NCBI GenBank assembly: GCA_041649995.1
Contig: JBAZMA010000018.1
Span: forward strand, 1 to 30,560
Length of the DNA stretch: 30,560 nt
Reading direction: 5' to 3'
Source: JBAZMA01 sp041649995
Lineage (GTDB): Bacteria > Omnitrophota > Gorgyraeia > Velamenicoccales > Velamenicoccaceae
In this document: piece by piece, positions 25,440 through 30,560 of the stretch
How positions within the stretch are numbered: the stretch's first letter is position 1
Layout: every line of letters begins with the position of its first letter
Notes under the pieces: generated by a model
Databases searched by the model: none
Told to the model about the DNA's origin: nothing
Seen by the model: the letters and a program-made list of their open reading frames with translations, nothing else
Program-made: the position numbers and the translations under genes

Positions 25440-25829
25440 ATGCCCTCGCCGGGACTCCCTGTTCCGCGTTTTCCTTTTCTGGTTTTTTTGAATCTTCTGT
25501 TTGTCCTTGTGGTCCTGCAGAATCTTATGCCGCGGCTTTTGCCGTCTTCGGGGTTAGACGTCGATCTTCCCAGGGTTATCTCCAGCGAACCCGTGAACAA
25601 GAACAGCCCCGGTCTTATTCTTGAAAGAAACGGCGGGATCTATCTCGACGGAGTCGAAGGCCCGGCCTCTTCTGAAACCCTTGAGATTTTTCTAGACGGA
25701 TTGAAGTCTCGCGACGCTTCTGTTTTGATCAAGGCGGACCGCCGCGCCACCATCGGACAATTGACCCGCATCTGGGATGCCGCGCGGGAAAAAGGCATCA
25801 GGCAAATCAGCATTGCGACCAATGATTAG
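25440..25829 (+). CDS. ExbD/TolR-family protein without the transmembrane aspartate
   Basis: The protein has 129 residues: one membrane segment (about 11-30) and a periplasmic domain with the family pattern DVDLP near 40-44, a loop giving an IYLDG segment, SVLIKADRRATIG and a final I(S)IAT. ExbD and TolR carry an essential aspartate at the start of the membrane helix. Here that region reads PFLVFLNLLFVLVVLQNL, with Asn18 as the nearest polar residue and no acidic residue before Asp40. The ATG at 25440 follows GGAGGG at 25423-25428. It starts 4 bp after exbB, and the next gene overlaps its end. Confidence 0.82.
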   Translation: MPSPGLPVPRFPFLVFLNLLFVLVVLQNLMPRLLPSSGLDVDLPRVISSEPVNKNSPGLILERNGGIYLDGVEGPASSETLEIFLDGLKSRDASVLIKADRRATIGQLTRIWDAAREKGIRQISIATND

Positions 25830-26469
25830 AGAAGGCCGGTTGGACCTGACGATTTTGTTCGGGCTGGGAGCTTCCCTGGCCTGGCATTTTTTCTGGTCCT
25901 TAGGGATTCAGCCGGTGCCGCGGACGCCGTCGTTTTCCTCCATCGGCGGCCGCGCGGTTTACGCGGGTTCCATCCTTGGCGATAACGATCTCCTGCCTTT
26001 TTCCGCCGGAAAAAAGAAAGCCCGGAGCCTGTTCGGCATTCAGGAACGGAAAAAAGATGTTCTTCGGCCGCTGGAAAAAGTGGGAGACCGCACGCCGAAG
26101 CCGGAAGTTTTCGTTTCCGATACCTGGCCCCTATCCCGGGCTTTCCAAGAGGACGCAGGCGCCCAGAGAAGAGAATTTTCGGGCAGGCCCAGGGATGTCG
26201 TTTTCGGGATGTCGGATTACGGCCGCTTTTTGTATCAGGCGGATTTTTCTGATCTCAAGAGGGCCGCGGACAGGCAGGAGCTCAGGGACACCATCGTCTT
26301 TGACGTTTTTCTGGCCGCGGACGGGAGGGTCAAAAAGATCAGGAAGATCGCCGGCAGCGGAGATCCTTCCCTGGATCTTTTTATCCAAAGCAAAATCAAC
26401 AACGCGGTTTTCCGGCCCGACGCCTCGGCCAGGGAGTGTTGGATCACGGTCCGTTTTCAACTGCGGTAA
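25822..26469 (+). CDS. TonB-like energy-transducer protein
   Basis: The 215-residue protein has an N-terminal membrane segment (about 9-30), a variable basic middle and a C-terminal domain resembling the TonB fold: IVFDVFLAADGRVKKIRKIAGSGDPSLDLFI, then a segment ending VFRP. The middle is not notably proline-rich, unlike classical TonB, though it has several KP and RP pairs. It starts within the ExbD stop (8-bp overlap at 25822-25829), so it is co-translated with that pair. It probably reaches from the inner membrane to an outer-membrane or periplasmic partner. TolA- or GspC-like anchors are alternatives. Confidence 0.7.
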   Translation: MIREGRLDLTILFGLGASLAWHFFWSLGIQPVPRTPSFSSIGGRAVYAGSILGDNDLLPFSAGKKKARSLFGIQERKKDVLRPLEKVGDRTPKPEVFVSDTWPLSRAFQEDAGAQRREFSGRPRDVVFGMSDYGRFLYQADFSDLKRAADRQELRDTIVFDVFLAADGRVKKIRKIAGSGDPSLDLFIQSKINNAVFRPDASARECWITVRFQLR

Positions 26470-26478
26470 AAACTCGCT

Positions 26479-26712
26479 ATGCTGAAAATTGATTTTTTTC
26501 TCTATATCTGCTATTATTTAGGTGCTTGCCTTTTCCTGTTTTTTTGGATCTGGTTCTCCGGGAAAAAGGCTGCGCGGCCGAAAGAGACGAAGGCCGCAGA
26601 GCAGGTTTGGCAATGCGGGGTTTGCCTGTATGTTTATTTTGTTTCGAAGGCTTCCCCCATAAGCGCGTGCCCTCAGTGTGGCAGCTTGAACCGAAAGACA
26701 AAAAGAATTTAA
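26479..26712 (+). CDS. Small membrane-anchored zinc-ribbon protein
   Basis: The 77-residue protein has a transmembrane segment at about 6-26 and a cytoplasmic or periplasmic tail with two CxxC pairs (Cys46, Cys49, Cys64, Cys67), typical of a zinc ribbon or rubredoxin-like knuckle. I do not recognise the exact family. It starts 9 bp after the TonB-like gene and probably belongs to that operon. No strong ribosome binding site is visible. Confidence 0.65.
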   Translation: MLKIDFFLYICYYLGACLFLFFWIWFSGKKAARPKETKAAEQVWQCGVCLYVYFVSKASPISACPQCGSLNRKTKRI

Positions 26713-26735
26713 TCCCGTTGGCCAGGAGGGCGCGT

Positions 26736-26813
26736 ATGGTCAAAGCGGGGCCGAGCAAAAAAGCCGAACGGGTTATGCCGCCGGCTCTTACCGGGGGTGG
26801 GAATGATTACTGA
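26736..26813 (+). CDS. Possible 25-residue leader peptide
   Basis: An ATG at 26736 sits five bases after AGGAGGG (26724-26730), a much better ribosome binding site than its neighbours have. The frame encodes 25 residues and ends inside the next gene, overlapping it by 11 bp. It may couple translation to the winged-helix gene, or the site may be chance. The peptide shows no recognisable features. Confidence 0.25.
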   Translation: MVKAGPSKKAERVMPPALTGGGNDY

Positions 26814-27003
26814 AATAGGGATTGTAGCAGGGGAGATATGGCATTATCTGGACGCGCACGGCGAGTCGCTGCTTTCTGTTATGGCCAGGCACATCGATAA
26901 ACCCAGGGACCTGATCCTTATGAGTGTCGGCTGGCTCGCACGCGAAGGTCACGTTGTCCTCGTTTCTCAAAACGGAGACCACAAGATTTCCTTAAGGAAG
27001 TAA
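26803..27003 (+). CDS. Winged helix-turn-helix protein, DUF2582-like
   Basis: The 66-residue protein matches the pattern of the small DUF2582 winged-helix domain: IGIVAGEIWHYLD, a middle helix, then a recognition-like segment LMSVGWLAREGHVVL. The family is thought to bind DNA, but its targets are unknown. The ATG at 26803 follows GGGGGTG closely; a GTG at 26797 in the same frame is the alternative. It lies 3 bp before the pseudopilin gene and may regulate it or the neighbouring pilus genes. Confidence 0.75.
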   Translation: MITEIGIVAGEIWHYLDAHGESLLSVMARHIDKPRDLILMSVGWLAREGHVVLVSQNGDHKISLRK

Positions 27004-27005
27004 TC

Positions 27006-27389
27006 ATGGACCGAGCGGTCAGGACCGGGTTAGCCATGGTGAACATGCTGATCTTTATGATCGTATTCACCATTCTTTCGGGGATCGTGATGACGATCGC
27101 CTCCTCCAGTACCCGTTCTTTAGAAAGCCACATCCGCAGAAATAAGGCCTATTTCGCCAGCGAGGGCGCGATCGTTCTTGTGATCGATGGAGCCCGCCGG
27201 AGTATCAGCAACATAACCGGCCTGGCGGCTCCGTTGTCGTCCAATGTGCCTATTCCATGGTCTTTTACGACCGCCGGAACGCTTGCCGCTTCAAAAAACG
27301 TGTTTGTGACGCGGGCCAACGCCACAGCCCCCATGCCGACAACGATCTATCGTGTTAACGGGTCTATGAATTATTCCCAGAATTGGTAG
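27006..27389 (+). CDS. PilX-like minor pseudopilin
   Basis: The protein has 127 residues. It has a short basic leader, a hydrophobic helix (about 10-32) and then SSTRSLESHIRRNKAYFASEGA, the typical PilX N-terminal pattern of A-rich residues ending in an AE/SE turn. The C-terminal part is short and rich in Ala, Thr and Ser, and is shorter than usual for PilX. A conventional prepilin peptidase motif (GFTL-E) is not evident; the leader reads RTGLAMVN. It likely initiates or caps a pilus or pseudopilus. AAGGA precedes the ATG. A run of eight T follows the stop without a clear hairpin. Confidence 0.65.
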   Translation: MDRAVRTGLAMVNMLIFMIVFTILSGIVMTIASSSTRSLESHIRRNKAYFASEGAIVLVIDGARRSISNITGLAAPLSSNVPIPWSFTTAGTLAASKNVFVTRANATAPMPTTIYRVNGSMNYSQNW

Positions 27390-27449
27390 ATTTTTTTTGA
27401 AATATTCCGCAGTGAAATTCGGGCTCTCCGCCGCAAGCAGCTTTCCTAC

Positions 27450-27479
27450 CAAGTAAATCCGTTATAATGCAAGTAAATC
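27450..27479 (+). promoter_or_regulatory. Direct repeat flanking a -10-like element
   Basis: CAAGTAAATC occurs at 27450-27459 and again at 27470-27479, exactly 20 bp (about two helical turns) apart. TATAAT (27463-27468) lies between them, but no good -35 is present. The arrangement suits a protein-controlled promoter. The region 27440-27610 is AT-rich compared with its surroundings. Confidence 0.4.
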
Positions 27480-27514
27480 TAGTTAAACATGGTTATATCT
27501 ATATGATAAAATCA

Positions 27515-27543
27515 TTGACAAAGTAAAAATTTTGTGCTTTAAT
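27515..27543 (+). promoter_or_regulatory. Strong sigma70-type promoter
   Basis: A perfect TTGACA (27515-27520) is followed after 17 bases by TTTAAT (27538-27543). The predicted transcription start is near 27550. It is the best consensus promoter in the window and points toward the leader, the HTH gene and the pilus genes. Confidence 0.7.
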
Positions 27544-27549
27544 TGTTAA

Positions 27550-27819
27550 TCATACCAGTAACATACGTTCAACGTGCTTCTACATTCAGCCAAACTATGA
27601 ATTTTTTCAAGAGGCCCTTTGCCGGATCGACCCGCGGCTCTTTTTTAGCCGCCGGATTCTTATCCTCGGCAGAGGGCTTTGTTTATCATTCCCTTGGGGA
27701 GACGGCGCGAACGTCGTCTTGTGGATGATGGGGACGTCGCCGCAGCGGCATGCCTTAAAGGCAAGCTGTTTGGGCGCGCGAAAAAGGGCCCGCGGGGAAT
27801 TCTTCCGGGTTCTTAGTAA
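27550..27819 (+). ncRNA. Structured leader or small RNA, unclassified
   Basis: No convincing gene fills 27390-27836. Downstream of the promoter the sequence can form several helices. The palindrome ACGTTCAACGT lies at 27565-27575. A long stem joins 27611-27624 to 27667-27680 (GCCCTTTGCCG with CGGCAGAGGGC, plus wobble extension), enclosing GCGGCT/AGCCGC with a T-rich loop at 27634-27652. A GACGGCG-CGAA-CGTCGTC hairpin spans 27701-27718. A CAGC/GCTG plus GCCTT/AAGGC element spans 27743-27767. It does not match a riboswitch class I recognise. It may be a 5' leader controlling the pilus operon or a free small RNA. Confidence 0.45.
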
Positions 27820-27836
27820 GGAGCGGATTTAAGCTT

Positions 27837-28019
27837 ATGTATAGCCTGATGGACGTAGAGGAACTGGCAAGTTACCTTCGGCTCAAAAGACAGACGATCT
27901 ACAATTGGCTCCATGAGAACAAGATCTCAGGGATCAAGGTGGGGGGCGTCTGGCGCTTTGACAAGAAAGAAGTCGACAAATGGCTGAAGGCGAACCATCG
28001 CAACGCGAAAGTCAGATAG
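27837..28019 (+). CDS. Excisionase-family helix-turn-helix protein
   Basis: The 60-residue protein is almost entirely one HTH_17/excisionase-type domain: LMDVEELASYLRLKRQTIYNWL, then IKVGGVWRFDKKEVDKWL. Such domains bind DNA as small winged helices in MerR-like fashion and occur in regulators and phage excisionases. There is no integrase or phage gene nearby, so a regulatory role for the pilus operon is more likely. AAGGAG at 27818-27823 lies 13 bases before the ATG at 27837, a longer than usual gap. pilM begins 12 bp after the stop. Confidence 0.8.
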   Translation: MYSLMDVEELASYLRLKRQTIYNWLHENKISGIKVGGVWRFDKKEVDKWLKANHRNAKVR

Positions 28020-28031
28020 ACACGGAGACCC

Positions 28032-29627
28032 ATGCTGGGAAATATTTTTAAAAACGATTACGCGGGGATTTATTTCGGGGCGAAATCCGCGGCTTTCATC
28101 CAGGTTTCTTCCGGAAAGATCAAGAGTTGGCTTGTCCAGCCTTATCCGGTCGCCGAAGAAGTTTCCGGCCATGCCTCAGACGATATTTTTGAGGTTTTCA
28201 AGGGCCGCGAGATGGAACAGATCGCCTTTCTCCAGAAGGGCATCCGCGAAAGCAAGCTTGAGGTCACGGGCAATATCGTTGTTTCTCTGCCGCCCAAGGA
28301 CCTGATCATCCGCTTTTTTGAAATGCCCAATATTCCACATAACGAAATTTCCGCGGGGATCAATTTTGAGATCAAAAAATACATTCCTTTCAAGATCGAG
28401 GAATTGGCCTATGATTATCAGTACAAGATCAAGTCCAGGGCCAATATCATAGAAGTTATTCTTTGCGGCATGAAACAGGCGCCGCTGGACGGTTACACCA
28501 AGCTGCTCCAGCAGGCCAGCCTGACGGCGCAGGCCTATGAACCCGGGTTATTCAGCCTTTTCCGTCTTTTGGTCGCCAAAAACAAGATCTCCAGCCAGAA
28601 ATCTTATGTCATCCTCGAGTTCAACAAGGACGGGGCCAACATCCTGATCTCCGAAAGAGGATTTCCCTATTTTACGCGCGATATCCGTCTGGTTCCCGGG
28701 CCTGGGGCGGGCGCCGATGAAATGGATAATCAGGCTTTCAGGCTTGTCAATGAAGTCCGCGTGTCCCTGGATTATTACCGCAGACAATTCCTGAAAAAGG
28801 AAGTCGATGAAATGATCCTGATTTCTCATTTATCGACAGGCGGCCTGATCGATCATTTCAGCAAGGAACTGGGATTGAAGGTGAGTTCCCTGAGTCTTGA
28901 AGAACTTGTTCCGGTGCCGGAGGCGGGTAAGGAAATGCTTCCGGAACTGGCCAAGGCGTACGGGGCGGCCCTGAGGGTTGAAAAACCGTCTTTGATCACT
29001 CTGAATCTGGCGGGCCAGAAGGACAGGCAGAAGCTGGGAGGGAAATCTATTATGACCTCCGAAGGCCTGCAACAACTGGTCCTTGAGTTCGCTGCGGAAA
29101 ACAAACCGGCCCTCGTCAAGGGGGTGGGGCTGGGATTTGTCATCCTTTTGATCGGCTACGGCATGGGTTTTTCCAAACTTTTTCCGCTGGAAAAAGAAAA
29201 GGCCATGGCGAGTGTTCAGATGCTGCCCCTTTTGCCCGGCGTGGATCTTTCCAGCCTGGAAGGGATCCAGGCAAGCGAAACATCGCTGATCGGCAAAGAG
29301 AAGACGTTGCGGGATCTGGTCGAGAAAAAACCCGTCCTCTATAAAAGATTGTTGTCCTTGTCGCGCCTGATCCCCCGGGGTGTCTGGATCACAAGACTGA
29401 CGTTCCTGGAAGACAAGATCCTGTCCCTGTCGTGCTATTCCTACGATCCTTCGGATAAGATGCGCGCCGAGAACATGAACGTTTTTGTCGACAATTTAAA
29501 AAATGATCCGGAATTCGGCAAGAGTTTTGACAGTATAGAATTGAAGGCCTGGCATGAAGAGCGTCAAGGCCAGTTTACCTCCATCATGTTTGAGGTGGTT
29601 TGTTCCAGCAAAACCAGGGTGTCGTAA
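28032..29627 (+). CDS. PilM-PilN fusion protein (GspL-like architecture)
   Basis: The 531-residue protein combines two normally separate type IV pilus alignment proteins. Residues 1 to about 330 are an actin-like PilM domain, with SLPPKDLIIRFFEMPNIP, a segment giving EIKKYIPFKIEELAYDYQ, and EPGLFSLFRL. A transmembrane helix lies near 362-382. A periplasmic PilN-like domain follows, including LSRLIPRGVWITRLTF near 440-455 and a C-terminal ferredoxin-like region. This cytoplasmic-membrane-periplasmic layout is that of GspL of type II secretion. The next gene is PilO/GspM-like, three bases later. It probably forms the inner-membrane platform linking the assembly ATPase to the periplasm. Confidence 0.85.
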   Translation: MLGNIFKNDYAGIYFGAKSAAFIQVSSGKIKSWLVQPYPVAEEVSGHASDDIFEVFKGREMEQIAFLQKGIRESKLEVTGNIVVSLPPKDLIIRFFEMPNIPHNEISAGINFEIKKYIPFKIEELAYDYQYKIKSRANIIEVILCGMKQAPLDGYTKLLQQASLTAQAYEPGLFSLFRLLVAKNKISSQKSYVILEFNKDGANILISERGFPYFTRDIRLVPGPGAGADEMDNQAFRLVNEVRVSLDYYRRQFLKKEVDEMILISHLSTGGLIDHFSKELGLKVSSLSLEELVPVPEAGKEMLPELAKAYGAALRVEKPSLITLNLAGQKDRQKLGGKSIMTSEGLQQLVLEFAAENKPALVKGVGLGFVILLIGYGMGFSKLFPLEKEKAMASVQMLPLLPGVDLSSLEGIQASETSLIGKEKTLRDLVEKKPVLYKRLLSLSRLIPRGVWITRLTFLEDKILSLSCYSYDPSDKMRAENMNVFVDNLKNDPEFGKSFDSIELKAWHEERQGQFTSIMFEVVCSSKTRVS

Positions 29628-29629
29628 AT

Positions 29630-30175
29630 ATGGGAAGCCAGGCAGGGGAAATTAATATCGCAGAATTGCTGACCAAGCACAAGTCGCAGGTGGTCATGGG
29701 CGCCGTCGTGGTGCTGTCCTTGTTCTTGGCCAAATATCTTTACAGTCAGCAGATCCAGCAGTATGACCGGCTCAAAGGGGAAATTACCGTGGAACAGGAC
29801 AAGTCCGCGGCCCTGGAGAGGATCGTCCTTATCGACAGCAGGGTCAAAGAGATCCGGAAGCAGGGATGGGATTCCTCGGATTTCAACACGATCAGCAGCC
29901 GTATCGGGGAGATGGCCATTGATTCCGGCGTGAGGATCCAGAATGTCGAGCCTACGGATAAGGATAACCAGGAATACTACATCATGATCCCCTTTCGCAT
30001 CCGCGCGGAAGGTGAAACAAAAAATTTGATCCAGTTCATTAAGAAGGTGGAAACTTATCCCATGCTCACGAAGATCAGGCATCTGGAGCTGCTTCGAAGG
30101 TCGGAAGACAATACCGCCGGCAGCGACAGGACATTGAACGCCGATATTCAGCTGGAGGCTTATTATTTTAAATAA
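29630..30175 (+). CDS. PilO/GspM-like inner-membrane alignment protein
   Basis: The 181-residue protein has a single membrane helix at about 21-38, then a coiled-coil region (about 40-70, LKGEITVEQDKSAALERIV) and a ferredoxin-like periplasmic domain with YYIMIPFRIRAEGETKNLIQFIKKVETYPMLTKI pattern pieces. PilO pairs with PilN in type IV pilus machines and GspM with GspL in type II secretion. The start chosen is the ATG at 29630, two bases after the PilM-N stop; an in-frame start at 29600 lies inside the previous gene. Confidence 0.8.
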   Translation: MGSQAGEINIAELLTKHKSQVVMGAVVVLSLFLAKYLYSQQIQQYDRLKGEITVEQDKSAALERIVLIDSRVKEIRKQGWDSSDFNTISSRIGEMAIDSGVRIQNVEPTDKDNQEYYIMIPFRIRAEGETKNLIQFIKKVETYPMLTKIRHLELLRRSEDNTAGSDRTLNADIQLEAYYFK

Positions 30176-30560
30176 CAAGGCGAAAAGATTTCCGCTGACC
30201 GGAGCGCTTGTTGGAGCGGCCCTGTTTTTTGGGATGGGTAACTTTTCTGCTTTTTCCCAGGAGGCCGAGGAAGCTCCTGAGGATTCCCAGCAGGAAGCGC
30301 CTGAGCAGGAACCGGAATTCCTGAATTTTTCGGATCCTTTTGAACCGTCTCTGCCCGCCCTCCAGCCGGAAATGCCGCAGGAGGTGTTCGAGGAGGGGCC
30401 GGATGAACCGCAGGGAGAGATCGTCCCTCCGGCCTTGACGGTCAAGGGGACCGTCTGGGGGACAAAGCAGCCGCGGGCCATCATCAACGACGGGATTTAT
30501 GGGGAAGGGGACATGATTGCGGGTACGGATGCCAGGGTTTTAAGGATCAATGAGACCGGT
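30165..30560 (+). CDS. PilP/GspC-like periplasmic protein, partial, probable AUU start
   Basis: An open frame runs to the window end with no in-frame ATG, GTG or TTG at its natural start. The frame is closed upstream by TGA at 30135. An ATT at 30165 sits six bases after GGAGG (30154-30158) and gives a good signal peptide: basic N-terminus (NNKAKR), hydrophobic core, then AFSQ. A proline- and glutamate-rich linker follows, and then a small beta domain, VKGTVWGTKQPRAIINDGIYGEGDMI, typical of PilP and GspC homology regions that contact the secretin. It overlaps the PilO gene by 11 bp. A CTG at 30195 or ATG at 30232 would lose part of the signal peptide. Confidence 0.65.
   Translation, partial: MLNNKAKRFPLTGALVGAALFFGMGNFSAFSQEAEEAPEDSQQEAPEQEPEFLNFSDPFEPSLPALQPEMPQEVFEEGPDEPQGEIVPPALTVKGTVWGTKQPRAIINDGIYGEGDMIAGTDARVLRINETG

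Noticed and set aside
26526..26813. 95-residue frame overlapping the zinc-ribbon gene
   Set aside because: The other frame encodes a membrane helix and paired CxxC motifs; only the last 25 codons, behind a good ribosome binding site, are kept as a weak call.
27387..27400. Intrinsic terminator after the pseudopilin gene
   Set aside because: There is a T run but only a three-pair stem before it, too weak to call.
27597..27728. 43-codon frame within the structured leader
   Set aside because: No ribosome binding site is visible, and the sequence is better explained by base-paired helices.
27550..27819. Known riboswitch or 6S/SRP RNA
   Set aside because: I looked for the core patterns of c-di-GMP, cobalamin, lysine, SRP and 6S RNAs and saw none; the element is left unclassified.
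27837..28019. Phage excisionase and an integrated element
   Set aside because: The HTH fold fits, but there is no integrase, attachment-site repeat or phage gene around it.

Overview
The window is a densely packed stretch of a Gram-negative bacterial genome of moderately high GC, with every supported gene on the + strand. Lipopolysaccharide-type glycosyltransferases, an ExbB/ExbD/TonB set and type IV pilus or type II secretion-like inner-membrane genes point to a diderm. Lysine is made through LL-diaminopimelate aminotransferase (DapL). Together with a small tandem-repeat basic protein and a DUF2582-type winged helix, the content resembles uncultivated lineages such as Candidatus Omnitrophota. 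This placement is an inference from gene content and remembered patterns, not a computed one.

Layout. (1) 1-334: a tandem array of 54-bp units (three identical, then three diverged) that can form hairpins. A terminator-like hairpin (433-453) and a good sigma70-type promoter (485-513) follow. (2) 583-13660: a long amino-acid biosynthesis operon, argC-argJ-argB-argD-argF-argG-argH-lysA-dapF-dapA-dapB-dapL. Many junctions are ATGA or TGATG overlaps. It covers the cyclic arginine pathway from glutamate or acetylglutamate to arginine, apart from carbamoyl phosphate supply, and the lysine branch from aspartate semialdehyde to lysine. (3) 13741-16445: cofactor and small genes: folK, a PspC-domain protein, panC, an L-aspartate dehydrogenase-like gene, and an 82-residue basic protein made of two 39-residue repeats, closed by a terminator-like hairpin. 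(4) 16539-19323: a GT9 heptosyltransferase-like enzyme and a PMT/GT39-like membrane glycosyltransferase. (5) 19346-27389: uvrA, then a TPR protein, ExbB, ExbD and TonB-like cluster, a membrane-anchored zinc ribbon, a DUF2582 winged helix and a PilX-like pseudopilin. (6) 27390-27836: an AT-rich promoter region and a long, structured, apparently non-coding leader. (7) 27837-30560: an excisionase-type HTH protein, a PilM-PilN fusion, a PilO-like protein and the start of a PilP/GspC-like protein that runs off the window.

Most notable observations. The ExbB/ExbD pair lacks the membrane-embedded polar residues normally needed for proton transfer, in both subunits at once. PilM and PilN are fused into one GspL-like polypeptide. 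A strong promoter drives a roughly 290-nt structured leader ahead of the pilus genes. The last gene seems to have no ATG, GTG or TTG start and fits an AUU start behind a GGAGG. ArgH and ArgJ each have unusual changes inside otherwise near-invariant active-site motifs. Two intergenic spacers carry related AACTC-rich inverted repeats, and one of them runs into the 5' end of dapB.
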